NCBI GenBank assembly: GCA_036346225.1
Contig: JARFIW010001215.1
Span: 2,304,501-2,368,500, forward strand
Origin: Platerodrilus igneus
Lineage: Eukaryota > Arthropoda > Insecta > Coleoptera > Lycidae
Direction: 5' to 3'
DNA length: 64,000 nt
Part shown: positions 22,999 to 32,910 of the stretch, piece after piece
How positions within the stretch are numbered: position 1 is the stretch's first letter
Layout of the letters: every line of letters begins with the position of its first letter
Made by a program: the position numbers and the translations under genes
Notes under the pieces: model-generated
Database searches by the model: none
Told to the model about the DNA's origin: nothing
What the model saw: only the letters and a program-made list of their open reading frames with translations

Positions 22999-25264
22999 GA
23001 GGGATTTTTTAACTCCGCACGGGAAATTCCTCTGTATTATTATGGTCAAAATAAGCATTACGTGAACATCACTTAAAGATTTGACGTTAATGTATAGTTT
23101 GTGGTTAGGGAATACGAATGAATTACATTTCTCGTGCTTAACAAGGCAGCTGCGCCCACCAATATGCGTCAGAATATTAACCTATCTGTCGAAACAAAGA
23201 TACTTTACTGCCGGCCTTCCTCGAGTGTAGACGTGTTTCTCGAGTTCGGACGCTCAGCGAAATGGTGAGTTTCCGTAAGTTTTTCAGTTAAATGGAACAG
23301 TTTTTGGTTGTATTGAATTACCGAAAAATCTTTGTCGATTTGGATAATTATTGTTTATCACTGTTAAAATGCCGTATGTTTTAATTTTTATTTATCGTCC
23401 TTGAAATAATTTCCAACAAAAAACCTAACCAGAAATTTGGGATTTTTGTGTTAATTACCCATACATAAATGTCGTTAAAAATTTTTGAATAATACCTTTA
23501 TTTCCGTTTTTATTGGTAAACTAACATAACCTTAAAAATTACTTTTGTTATTTTATAAACGGAAAAATGAAATTAAATTATTTTCTGTTTGACACAATTA
23601 GTGATTTTTCTCCAAAACTAATTTCTAATGATAGATTATACCATACTATACCATCATTAGCTCAGGGATTAAATGATTTTAATTGTAGCTTCAGATTTCT
23701 ACCTATCATCGTACCTTTAATTATGTAAATATACTTTGCCTTTCTTGTATTCGCAGAAGAAAAATCGTAATTTATCTGATGCCACTAAAAAATTCTCCGT
23801 TAAATTAGCTCTTAAATTCATTTTTGTGCAATTTCTCGTGTAATTTCTCCGTTAATATATTAATTACAAGATTCAGACCGCAAACCTCAAGGACATTGAC
23901 ATATTAAAGATCTAAAACCATTGTCCAACCCTAATGAGTAGTATATACTTACGTTTGTGTCCATTGCTTCCAATCAACATATTTCTCATTTGCATTTTTA
24001 TTTCGACCAATTTTTTAGCTTTATCTTCCGTACCCAAACATTATCTAATCGTCGACCTCTCATATCGTTTATTTTCACGTAAATTTAGTTTTTAACTTTT
24101 GACGGCTCCTATTGCATATCTGAATGGCTTTTACTCCATACTCTGCAAGTGTTCCAAACTTTGTCTTGCCATATATAGTTTTTACTTTTAAAAGATAGAC
24201 CTCCCGTTCCTAGTTATAAATTTTTTCAAATGGTCTTTACACTTAAATAACTCAAATTTTCTCTAAATTTTTATCCTCTGTTTTATTATTCCACAACCTA
24301 AAACTGACATTATTGTAGTTGACATATTTTTCATCTGAAAAACCCAGAGAATCTTTAGGACTTGTGCTAGCCGATCTCCGATTGTTGCTTTACTTTTTGG
24401 CTGCATATAGAATCACAACCTATGCCTCTGTGGCAAACAGTCAGTTACCATTGTTGCGAATACAAAAAATTTTTATTCGATGTATTTTCTTACGCTTTTA
24501 TTTCAATCGTTTTTTATAATTTCGTATCAATCATTTTGTACTATAGGAATGCTAATGCAATTTTGTTTTTCTTGAAGGTGTTGTTTTTTCCAATATTATT
24601 CCTTATTGTATTGTTATATTGAAAAGTTTTCATCTTTATCTTTAATTAACTGTCTATCGTACAAATACTTGAATTTATTGTGTGGATATATTTAAGTTGA
24701 TTACGTTACTTTTATTGATTTTCCTGTCGTAGCGGATGTGCTTGGTAGGAAGATGACTTACCTAGTTCCCATTTGGAACGTAGTGGTTTTTAAATATCTA
24801 CGTGGTAGTTTAGGTTTTATATTATAATTAACATTGCAGGTGGTCCTTTAAACCAATCTGGCCTAAAAGGCACATTCTCTACACTATACTTCTTCTCAGG
24901 GATGCTTATCCTAAAACCCTACTTTTTTCTTATGTCTTTATCTCCATTTGCAACCTTAATCTTTCTTCTGATAAACCTGTTTTAATCTCGAGACAAGTGG
25001 ATCACTTAAGAGTGGTGTTCCCTACTCCGGGCTACTGACTACACTTTGGCTGGTTGAGTGGTGTTCGCTATCCACCGTTTTTCAATCGCTATTTCTCTAT
25101 GTGAACCTTTCCTCTGCTCCTTTCCACCTGGTTGTCATAAAGCTTCAAACCCAGCACCTCCCTCTTATCTTTTCTTTATTTTATTACTTTTTCATTCTAA
25201 GTCTCTGCATAGTTGGAGGTTTGTTACTTTACGACATTGGGCCGTGGGTGTGAAAAACCGGCGT
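22999..25264. other. AT-rich stretch, no supported gene apart from the speculative spliced ORF
   Basis: A CTCGAG-containing GC-richer patch sits at 23,140-23,290. Frames at 24,319-24,519 and 24,422-24,622 are hydrophobic and short, with no motif. A small duplication (GAGTGGTGTTC..CTA(C/T)CC) occurs at 25,010 and 25,055. Confidence 0.35.
23262..23843 (+). CDS. possible spliced micro-ORF of 29 codons (speculative)
   Basis: In a small GC-richer patch (23,140-23,290), ATG at 23,262 is followed directly by a strong donor, GTGAGT at 23,265. A good acceptor (pyrimidine-rich tract then TTCGCAG) ends at 23,756. Joining ATG to 23,757 gives 29 codons, starting M-KKNRNLSDATKKF, to TAA at 23,841-23,843. 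A first exon ending just after ATG is the architecture of many ribosomal protein genes, but I do not recognise this peptide and it is very short. It may continue in another exon or may be chance. Confidence 0.15.
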
Positions 25265-25555
25265 CGCCGTGAATCAATGTAGTAAGCGTAAGACTACGGA
25301 TCCCAAGGTCCTGGGTTCAAATCCCAACACGGCCAACTGCTTGAAAAATGGCAGGTGAGCATTTTTCACACAAATTACGCCCTCGTTCGGATGAGAGGTT
25401 AAATGGAGGTCCCGTGTGTGAGTGTTGTCACGCACGTTAAAAATCCATACCTTGCCTGAAACGGCAAGGGTTCGGCAAAATTCTAAATTTCCAGGCAACA
25501 AAAAACTCGCCTCCTGGCCAATGTAGTACCTTCGGGTCGAGCATTGAAAATGTAA
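25265..25555 (+). mobile_element. tRNA-derived SINE
   Basis: The tRNA-like head at 25,265-25,334 has matching ends (GCCGTG at 25,265 and CACGGC at 25,328) and a perfect box B (GGTTCAAATCC, 25,314-25,324). The body follows: GCATTTTTCACACAAATTAC, GCCCTCGTTCGGATGAGAGG, CACGCACGTTAAAAATCC, TTGCC..TTCGGCAAAATTC and GGCCAATGTAGTACCTTCGG, ending near TGTAAATG. The same body, reversed, occurs three times at 62,150-62,966. Head plus unrelated body in several copies defines a SINE. The flank at 25,560-25,744 is GC-richer and could be the 3' end of a partner LINE (minus-strand RQWRYPARWKF), but this is weak. Confidence 0.85.
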
Positions 25556-25744
25556 ATGAACGGGTTTGAGAAACTTCCATCTAGCTGGGTATCGCCACTG
25601 TCTTCAGCTGTCTTTAGTCGCCGGCCGTGAACTTGTTATTTGATTTGGCCTCTTAATCGACGCCGGGATGCAGGGATTGCAATTCATTTTCTATCTGGCC
25701 TCTCATGCCGTTCGTATGAACGGGTGCCGCTTCAGAATTTCTTC

Positions 25745-26576
25745 TTTTAGAGAATTGTTCTTGTAAAACTCATCCTAATACAATTGAAATAAGTATTTAT
25801 TTAACATCATGTAGAATGTTATTAGGGTATTTAATATGAGTAAAAGTAGTTCAATCTATCTTTATTGTTTGAAATAACACAGCAAATCTACAATCCTTGC
25901 TCTCTGAAAGAATATATTAGCTTGAATATTAGTTTGAATAGCATAAATTTTCTACAATTGTATTCGAATTTGCCGGTTTCGTTATATATTTATGCATTAC
26001 AATGATTTTAGAAGTATTCTTTTGCCATGTGTTACTTAAACAACTCGTTGCCTAATTTGATTTTCACTTTGATCCTGCCTTCCGTGCTAGCATGTACCCT
26101 GTGCGTAACGAACTCTGTTACCTCAAGAGCAATGTGCGGAAGTAGTACTCTGTCATGTAGACCCAATTGTTCATTTATGTAAGCTGCTGTTGCAGTTTTC
26201 GGTAGCAACATGGACGAAGCCACCGTGATGACGATCTTGTGAGTTCAAAACGTTTGGTTGTTTCGTCGCAAAGTATAGAATTGCAAGATAAATATCATAC
26301 ATCAAATACTAAAATTGTTCGTAGAGTATAATTCTTTTCTTAAATAGTAACTTTTTATTTTTTTTTGTTTAAATAGAAATTTTTATTATCATTGTAAATA
26401 AAAATTTGATGTCAATGTACTTTCTTTGTAGGTGTGAATCATCCCACTCTCCCCATTAACAGTTAGCCCAGTCTTTCTAAATTTTCTTTATCTTTTTATA
26501 CTTGATCGTGATTCGTGCATGTCCTTATTTTATTGTGTTTTCTGTTTCTGTTTGACCCGTGCGTTTTAACTTTACA
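25745..26576 (+). mobile_element. 5' LTR, family A copy 3 (left-truncated)
   Basis: It begins abruptly at GTTCTTGTAAAACTCATCC, in the middle of the LTR as defined by copies 2 and 3', and runs to TTTAACTTTACA at 26,576. The tRNA-Lys-like PBS starts five bases later. Relative to copy 2 it has internal deletions (for example around 26,140). Confidence 0.75.
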
Positions 26577-26580
26577 AATT

Positions 26581-26604
26581 TGGCAAACCTAACATGTGGC
26601 CCCG
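26581..26604 (+). other. primer-binding site (degenerate, tRNA-Lys type), family A copy 3
   Basis: TGGCAAACCTAACATGTGGC keeps the frame of TGGCGCCCAACGTGGGGC with several changes and lies five bases after the LTR end. Confidence 0.6.
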
Positions 26605-26785
26605 ATTTTCTTATTTAATTTACGGCCCCGATTTTCTTATTTAACTTTCCGCTCCGATTTTCTTATTTAACTTTTAACCACACCCTCGTCCATTTTTTTT
26701 TACTTAACTTTCTGACCCCATTTTCTTATTTAACTTTTAGCCACTTTTTATTACTTAACTTCCCGCCTCGATTTGTCTTTTCTCT
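26600..26785. repeat. ~27 bp tandem leader repeat, family A copy 3
   Basis: Units CCCCGATTTTCTTATTTAA, CTCCGATTTTCTTATTTAAC and later degenerate forms follow the PBS, about six in all. A shorter, more decayed set lies at 182-270 in copy 1, so the array is a feature of the element's leader. Confidence 0.85.
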
Positions 26786-27018
26786 ACTTTTCCATGATAA
26801 AACCCATTTTAGATCTCTGTTTATTTTCAGTATAGCATTTCTGATTACTTTCGAACTTAAATTTTAGGGTAACTTTAAAACGTAATCCTTTTTGCTACGT
26901 TCTTACTAAATTTAATCGTTTTGTTTTTTTCTATGTATAATTTAGGTATATTATCATTTGTTCTACTGCTCCTAGTGGGTTTATTGTCTTTCTTTATTTT
27001 TTTTATTTGTTTGTCACA

Positions 27019-27222
27019 ATGGTTATCTGGATATTAGCTGTAAATAGCTTACTGAAACAGGATCTGCAATATGAACTATCGTCTCGAAGGTTCGACCCGG
27101 ATATTAAAGTAGAGGGGCTGCGTATAACCACCCGAAACGGTCTCAAGATGGAGGCAAACCAATCGTTTACGAAACTTGCTTATACGATCGCTTTCCAATC
27201 GGGGCTAATCAACGCGCCCTGA
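27019..27222 (+). pseudogene. gag N-terminal remnant, family A copy 3
   Basis: ATG at 27,019 opens a 67-codon frame with NSLLKQDLQYELSSRRFD, then PDIKVEGLRITTRN. The homologous block at 2,700-2,810 has the same LQYELSS and DIKVEGLR. Downstream in another frame DINDSKFARLRS continues the alignment, and QTLNDSATTTEE lies near 27,440, so the gag was interrupted by frameshift and stop. The YEL..LR layout suits a Ty3/gypsy gag N-terminus. No capsid, zinc knuckle or pol follows before the LTR at 27,832, so the body was deleted to about 1.25 kb. Confidence 0.65.
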
Positions 27223-27559
27223 CAAATTTGCTAGGGATATCAATGATAGTAAGTTTGCACGTTTACGGTCCTAATGGTACATACTCAGCGACGCTGTGAA
27301 CTGATGGCGTCTAAATCCGATAAGCAAGCTTCGTTTCTCTACAAACCATTCGTTCCAAGTCGAGACGACCGTTCAAAACTTTAAGCGTGTCACCTTTTCT
27401 GAGGTTTCTCAGCAATCTGCTTCTATCCCCCAAACTCTTAATGATTCCGCTACAACTACTGAGGAAGTCTCTTATCTTTCTTTGAACCCCGGTTTTGCTG
27501 GAGCCGCATAAAAATGTTTTGGTTTTTTTGGGTTTACTAGGCTTTTCTGAAAAAGAATT

Positions 27560-27795
27560 TTTCTATTCAACCTATTAGTATGTATAGTGGTTCTTCGAGC
27601 CGGAAAGATGATTTTTTTATGTTTTCTGGAGACTTCCTTTTCTTTCGTTCAGCCTATTAGTATATAGTAGTTCTTCGAGCCGGATAAATTTTTTTTTGTT
27701 TTTTTTTGGGTTGGTTTATGGAGAATTTTTTTTCTCTCGTTCATCCTATTAGTATATAGTAGTTCTTTGAGTAAGACGAATTTTTTCTTTTTTCT
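27560..27795. repeat. ~90 bp tandem repeat before the 3' LTR, family A copy 3
   Basis: CTATTAGTAT(G)TATAG(T)..GTTCTTCGAGCCGGA is repeated near 27,570, 27,655 and 27,745, each followed by a T-rich tract. A single relative (GGTTCTTCGAGCCGGATGAA) is at 4,667 in copy 1. Confidence 0.85.
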
Positions 27796-27831
27796 TTCTG
27801 TTCTCTGAAAAAATGTCTTTGTGGTTTGTTC

Positions 27832-29005
27832 TGTTGCGCGACGTGCTCTGTGAATATAAGTAGATGGCTAAACGGTACCCGTAAATAAATGCTTTTTGCA
27901 GTGCTTATATTGTAGAGAAAACCTAAAGATTATATTACAGAATGGAAATTTTGCTTAACAAATCTATCTAGAATTTCATTGAAGTTGAAGCTTACTATGC
28001 AGTATCCTATTGCACAGTTTCTTAAAAACGCTTTCAGTCTTTTATTGTATTATTTAGGTTCAAGGTGCTACGTTCAATTGTACCCTGCTAAATCTTCCCA
28101 CTTAATTTAGGATTCCTTTTAAATGTGCCCACGCTTCCGTTCCGATGTCTTGTGTCATGAGAGACGCCCCTGATCTTGCTTTATAAATTAATAAATCGAT
28201 TTGTTCCTATAAAACTCATCCTAACACAATCTAAATACGTATTTGTTCAACACTATGTAGAATATTATTAGCGTATTCAGTTTGAGTAAAAATACCTCGA
28301 TATATCTTTATTGTTTGAGATAACACAACAAATATACTTGGCTATCTACAATCCTTGCTTTCTAAAAGAATATATTGGCTGAATTTATGAGTATTAATAA
28401 AATTTAAGTAGCATAAATTTTCTACAACTGTATTCGAATTTGCCGGTTTTCGTTACATATTTATGCATTACAACGATTTTAGAAGTGTTCTTTTGACATG
28501 TGTTACTTAAACATTCGAATCGACTATCAGCTTGTTTCCTAATTTAACATTCACTCTGATCCTGCCTTTCGCGCTAGCATGTACGTTGTGCGTAACGAAT
28601 TTTGTTACCTCAAGAGCAATGCACGCTTTCTTGGATAGTATATATTCCCTGTGCATTGCTTTTCTACGTAGGCCATTTTTATTTACGTAGATAGTACTGT
28701 GTCACGCAAACCCAATTGTTCGCTTATGTAAGCCCAACCGCTGTTGCAGTTTTCGGTAGCAGCATGGACGACCCCAGCCACCGTGATGACGATCCCGTTG
28801 TGAGTGAGTTCAATGCGTTTGGTTGTTTCGTCGCGACGTATAGAAATGCAAGATAAATATCAGGAAATCTGGTGGTATGTTGCCATGTTTTCTTTCAAAT
28901 TCATATCGAAAGTGCTGGTTTATCTACTTTTGCTGTTTCTATGCCACAAATGAACCACGAATAACCAAAAGCCCCATTATTTTGACGGATGAATCGCGTT
29001 ACGTG
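27832..29005 (+). mobile_element. 3' LTR, family A copy 3, truncated where it meets a LINE
   Basis: It aligns with copy 2 from TGTTGCGCGACGTGCTCTG to ATGAACCACGAATAACCA (28,960) and on to about 29,005. There the family A similarity stops and minus-strand LINE reverse transcriptase begins. About 0.4 kb of the LTR, by comparison with copy 2, is missing. Confidence 0.75.
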
Positions 29006-30917
29006 GAAAGTTGGATTTTTTAATTCGTGATAGGATATTCGGTCACCAGAGGAGAACAAACGCAGCTTGGAAGTCAAGGTAAATAGAGGGGGATGTTTGA
29101 ACAATGGTGATAAGGAATCGGATGGTAACTTCGGGACTGTGTCCGGGACGGAAGTCATGTTGATTTTCAGAAAGGAGGGAGTTTTTGTTTATATGGGAGC
29201 TAATCTTTCGAATAAGGATGCGTTCTAAGATTTTACTAATTGTCGGGAGCAGTGTTATTGGACTGTATATTCTGATGGTTTACTAGGTTTTATTATAAAA
29301 GTGATGGATGCTTTATTAAAGACGTTTGAGAATGTACTTGATTTGACGCATTTAAGGGTAAGTTCGATCATGGAGTCTTTTATGATAGGCCAGAATTTTT
29401 AGATAATATTATTGGAAATTTGATCTGGTCCAGGAGCTTTTTTAGGATCGAGATTTTTAACTATTAGGTCTAGTGAGTCTGTCTAAGTCATAGTCGGGTG
29501 TGTTATCTGGTGATGTATTAGCGTATTTTATTATTCTTTGTTGTTCTTGTGTAGATACGTCTGGGATGGTGAAGGGGATTACTGTGTCTAAGAGGGTGGT
29601 TAAGGTATTTTGAATGAGGGATCAGTTTGGTTAGAGGGTGTGGATAATATGTGGTTAGGAGGTGGTTTTAGCAGTTTTCGGTATGTCTTCCAAGGTATGT
29701 CTCTGTCGTCTTTTTTGATTATGTCCATGTAGTGTTGTTTTTTGGTTGTTGTGATTAGGGTTTTATATTCGTTTCGTGCTGTTTTGTATTCTTGCGTGAG
29801 TATGTCTACGTTGTTGAAATGTCTACGTTTAGCGTTCTGTAGTTGGTGTCGCATTTGGCCTAGTGCTTGTCCTTTAGTGTTTAGTTCAGATGTCCACCAT
29901 GCGCTCGATCTTTGCGTGTAGTATTTGTGCGGGATGGTGTCTTTGGCGGCGGTATGGATATTTGTGATGATGGTGGTGGCGAGGGAGTTGGGGTGGGTTC
30001 TTTTGTATGTGTTAAAATAGAAGCTAGGTAATTTTATTTATGTTTGCTAGGAATTGTTGCCAGTTGGCTTTCTGTGTATTGTAGAATGGGGTTTTAAAGA
30101 AGGTTTGTGCTGGGAGATTTGGTAGTATTTTGAATGTTATAGGATTGTGATCACTGATTTGGATAATATGGGATACTTTCCAGGTGGTGATGATATTAGC
30201 GGCGTATGGGGTGGCTAATGTGACGTCTATATTAGATTGTTGAGTGTAGGATTCCCATGTTGGATTGTGGGAGAGGGTGTTAAGGATTTGCAGGTTGTGT
30301 TGGAGGATTAGATCTTCAAGTAGGATACTTTGTTCGTGTGTACTGTCGTTAAACCATAGGGTTAATCTGGCGTTGGCGTCCGTGCAGATGATTGTGGGTC
30401 GATGTCTTATTATGTTTAGCGCGTTGTCGATTTGTTGTAAGTGTACGTTAATGTCTTGTCCGTATTGAAAGTAGGAGGAAATTAGGAACAGGGAGCCGGT
30501 TATCCAATGGATTTCTATTGTGGTTGTCTGGTTTGTGGAAAGGGATGGTATGTAGGAGGCTGAAGTAAGGTTAGGATCTGATGGGGCAGGATGGTTGTTT
30601 AATCAAGCATATGGGGGAAGTGACGGGATCTTGTTATTAATCAGGTGAGGTTCTTGTACTAGAATGTCGATGCGTCTTTTACAGATGTCTAGGGCTTGTT
30701 TATAAACTGCGCACTCAGGGCTAGTCACAGGGTAGTCGTGTTGTTTGTTTATTCTTAGACAGTTCGTGCAAGTGGGGGCGGCTGTTATTGGTCTGGTGCA
30801 GTCTCGTATTGTGTGCTGTCCGGAACACCTGCCACAGGATACCTGGGACCGACAGACGTTCGCCGAGTGGCCGAACCTCTGGCAGTCGTAGCACCTTTGA
30901 CGGATAGCAGGTGTCAA
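29005..30917 (-). pseudogene. R1-like LINE: zinc-knuckle ORF1 end, endonuclease and N-terminal half of reverse transcriptase
   Basis: Minus strand, in order: three CCHC knuckles (RCYDCQRFGHSANVC, CGRCSGQHTIRDC, CTNCLRINKQH..C, ~30,895-30,720); then the endonuclease with DILVQEPHLINN (~30,665), CTDANARLTLWFN (~30,395), SNIDVTLATPY (~30,235) and QISDHNPITF (~30,155). A linker follows (29,854-29,600), then RT pieces KKAPGPDQI (~29,440), ITLLPTISKILERILIRKI (~29,260), ENQHDFRPGHS and YLDFQAAF, after which the element is cut at ~29,005. The DANA..W and SNIDVTL forms are those of the R1 clade endonucleases. ORF1 and the endonuclease share one frame separated by a single TGA (30,603-30,605). Stops and frameshifts occur from ~30,030 onward. 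Confidence 0.88.
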
Positions 30918-31375
30918 GTTCGACAGTCCTTGTATCCTATAAACAGGTGCGTGTGGTTTGTCAAGATCGTTCTAAGTCGAGGAGAAACGTTGATGATCAT
31001 ATTGTCCGTGTTGTCTGTTTTAGATCTTCGTACCGCTACGTGTATTTCGTTTCTGTACTGGTCTTCAGGAATTAGGTTGTCAATGAAGTTTTGACTGTAA
31101 GTAAAATTTAGGACATCGGTGTTGGATGTTTCTTTGACTAGGTCGAAGATTATGAGCTGATGTTGTCTTGGGCTGGGGCGTGGACGGAACAGGATTGTAT
31201 ATTCAAGGTTGTAATAAGTTTAATATTTGAGGGCTTGTCTGTTAGGACGGTGACGGTGGTTTTTGTAGGTCGGATGTTTCTTATATTGAGATTGGGAAGT
31301 GACGGTTGAAGGTTAGTTTTATGATTTTTAGGAGAGCTGAGCTGGTGGTATCTGATGTGGTCGGTTTTATTATAA

Positions 31376-31828
31376 TTAATTTAGAAGGTGGTCTTGTTGG
31401 AGGAGCGTGTTGAAAAATTGTTTTGGATGATGTTGCGGCAGCGTATGCAAAGGGGTGGAGGCAGAGGTAGATGTTTGTGTGTCAAAGTGTGTAAGTGTTG
31501 AGCTAAGCTTTAGCTTTGTTAGATCTCCTATTGATTTTTCAGCTGACTGTAATTTGGTAATGACAATGTCGTGTAGGTGTGAATTTTCTGTGGCGATAAG
31601 GACCAGTTCTTCGAATTTAGCGATGAGGTATGAAGAATTCGGTTTGCTGATCTTATTGCTGTCTTTTAATACGAACTCAGTAATGTCTATTTTAATGTCA
31701 CTAATTCTCTTTAAAGTTGACAGTTGCTCCGTGTTGTAGTCTTCTTCTTGCGGTCTTTTAGTTTTATTCTCAGAGGCGTTAGATCCCACTGAGGATGTTC
31801 GAAATCGTGAAGGTGGTGAGTGTAGCAT
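31376..31828 (-). CDS. N-terminal part of LINE ORF1 (gag-like)
   Basis: A 150-codon frame, starting MLHSPPSRFRTSSVGSNASE, upstream of the zinc knuckles on the same strand. It is rich in serine, threonine and lysine, with a helix-like stretch (DIKIDITEFVLKD..IAKFEELVLIATEN) as expected for the oligomerising N-terminus of LINE ORF1 proteins. Between 31,375 and 30,918 the frame is broken, but pieces such as PTKTTVTVLTDKPSNIKLI and VSPRLRTILTNHTHLFIGYK (read in different frames) continue the gag-like domain up to the knuckles. It binds the element's own RNA in known relatives; here it is broken. Confidence 0.6.
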   Translation of the reverse strand: MLHSPPSRFRTSSVGSNASENKTKRPQEEDYNTEQLSTLKRISDIKIDITEFVLKDSNKISKPNSSYLIAKFEELVLIATENSHLHDIVITKLQSAEKSIGDLTKLKLSSTLTHFDTQTSTSASTPLHTLPQHHPKQFFNTLLQQDHLLN

Positions 31829-32342
31829 CTTGAACGGTGTTAACCGATGGTAGAGGTGGTGGGGGTGCTAACGGGACTGTTGGTGTTATTGATATGTTTA
31901 AAGTTCCTGACCTTGGTCTCTTAGTGGTATGTGTTTCCAAACGAATGTTTGTTCGAAATTATCGCACACACACACACACACACACACCTGGTTATCAACG
32001 GACGACTCTAAGCGATACTAAATGTACGACTTTAGAAACTGGTTCACAACCGGTTACGAGGGTTGTTTCCCAATTAAATATCGGGTTGATAGTGGTTGTA
32101 ATTAGCTCGGATATAGGGTGTAGTTTACCTTAAAAGTTTGCACACTTGAACAGGTGGTTTTGTTCACAGTTTATGCAAAAAAAGAAAGAAACCGAAAAAT
32201 ATATTTAATTCGGTTAAATTACCTTTCTGGAGATAAGTTAAACTATCTCACCCTCGCACTGTAATTTGTCGTTTAGAATGATTTTATTATAATAAACCAC
32301 AATACAATTTCAATTTAAATTAAATGTTTAATGTAATGAAAT
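31829..32342. other. probable 5' UTR of the LINE and flank
   Basis: Upstream (minus sense) of the ORF1 start. Contains a (CA)11 tract at 31,966-31,988. The 5' end of the LINE cannot be placed. From 32,150 the sequence turns AT-rich. Confidence 0.35.
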
Positions 32343-32732
32343 TAAACTGTTATCGGGGCGATATGAATAGACGTCTTGCTCGTTCGACGATACGAGCTAG
32401 TGTCTTGTCCCTGGTGCGGTGATTTAGTCCTCTAGTGTGTAGCGGCCAGCTTTGCTGATGATGGGCCTCCGTCTAAAGGTTGGCCATGGCTCCGCTCTAG
32501 TCTTCGGGTTTTGCAAGCTCGTAACCCAGAAGAGTGGTTCTCGTGGCGACGTCCTATTCGGCATGTCCATGATGCTGTACGACAACCACCATCGATAAAC
32601 TGTAGCTAGATGGGCGGGGTTCGATCGTTCCCTGGGATAACCTCCTTTTTGATGGCAGGGTATCAGTCAGACGTTGTGTGAGATGGTGTAGACGGTGTAG
32701 TTCGGATGATGTGCTCGTTTGGTAACAGTTTA
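32343..32732. other. GC-rich 390 bp island with short inverted ends
   Basis: The island is clearly richer in G and C than its flanks. It begins TAAACTGTTATC (32,343-32,354) and ends GGTAACAGTTTA (32,721-32,732), an 11 of 12 inverted match. It has no ORF of note. It could be a small non-autonomous transposon, a SINE-like sequence (GGTTCGATCGTTCC at ~32,618 is only box-B-like), or the 5' end of the neighbouring LINE. Confidence 0.35.
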
Positions 32733-32910
32733 TAGGCCGGATAACTTAAACATTATGAATAACATATTTTACAAATATTTCATTAGCAATATTTCGAAAG
32801 TTTATTTGTCCAATATTGAAAAATCAATTAACGTATATTGGTTGATCGTACAATTTGAAGGTCTAGTATGAATATTTATCCACTATTGTATCTATGCAAT
32901 AAGTGAAATA

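Noticed and set aside
31837..32133. 98-codon plus-strand ORF over the (CA)n tract
   Set aside because: It is antisense to the LINE 5' region and includes the microsatellite; no motif.
32610..32630. GGTTCGATCGTTCC as a tRNA box B
   Set aside because: No box A at the right distance and no cloverleaf can be drawn.
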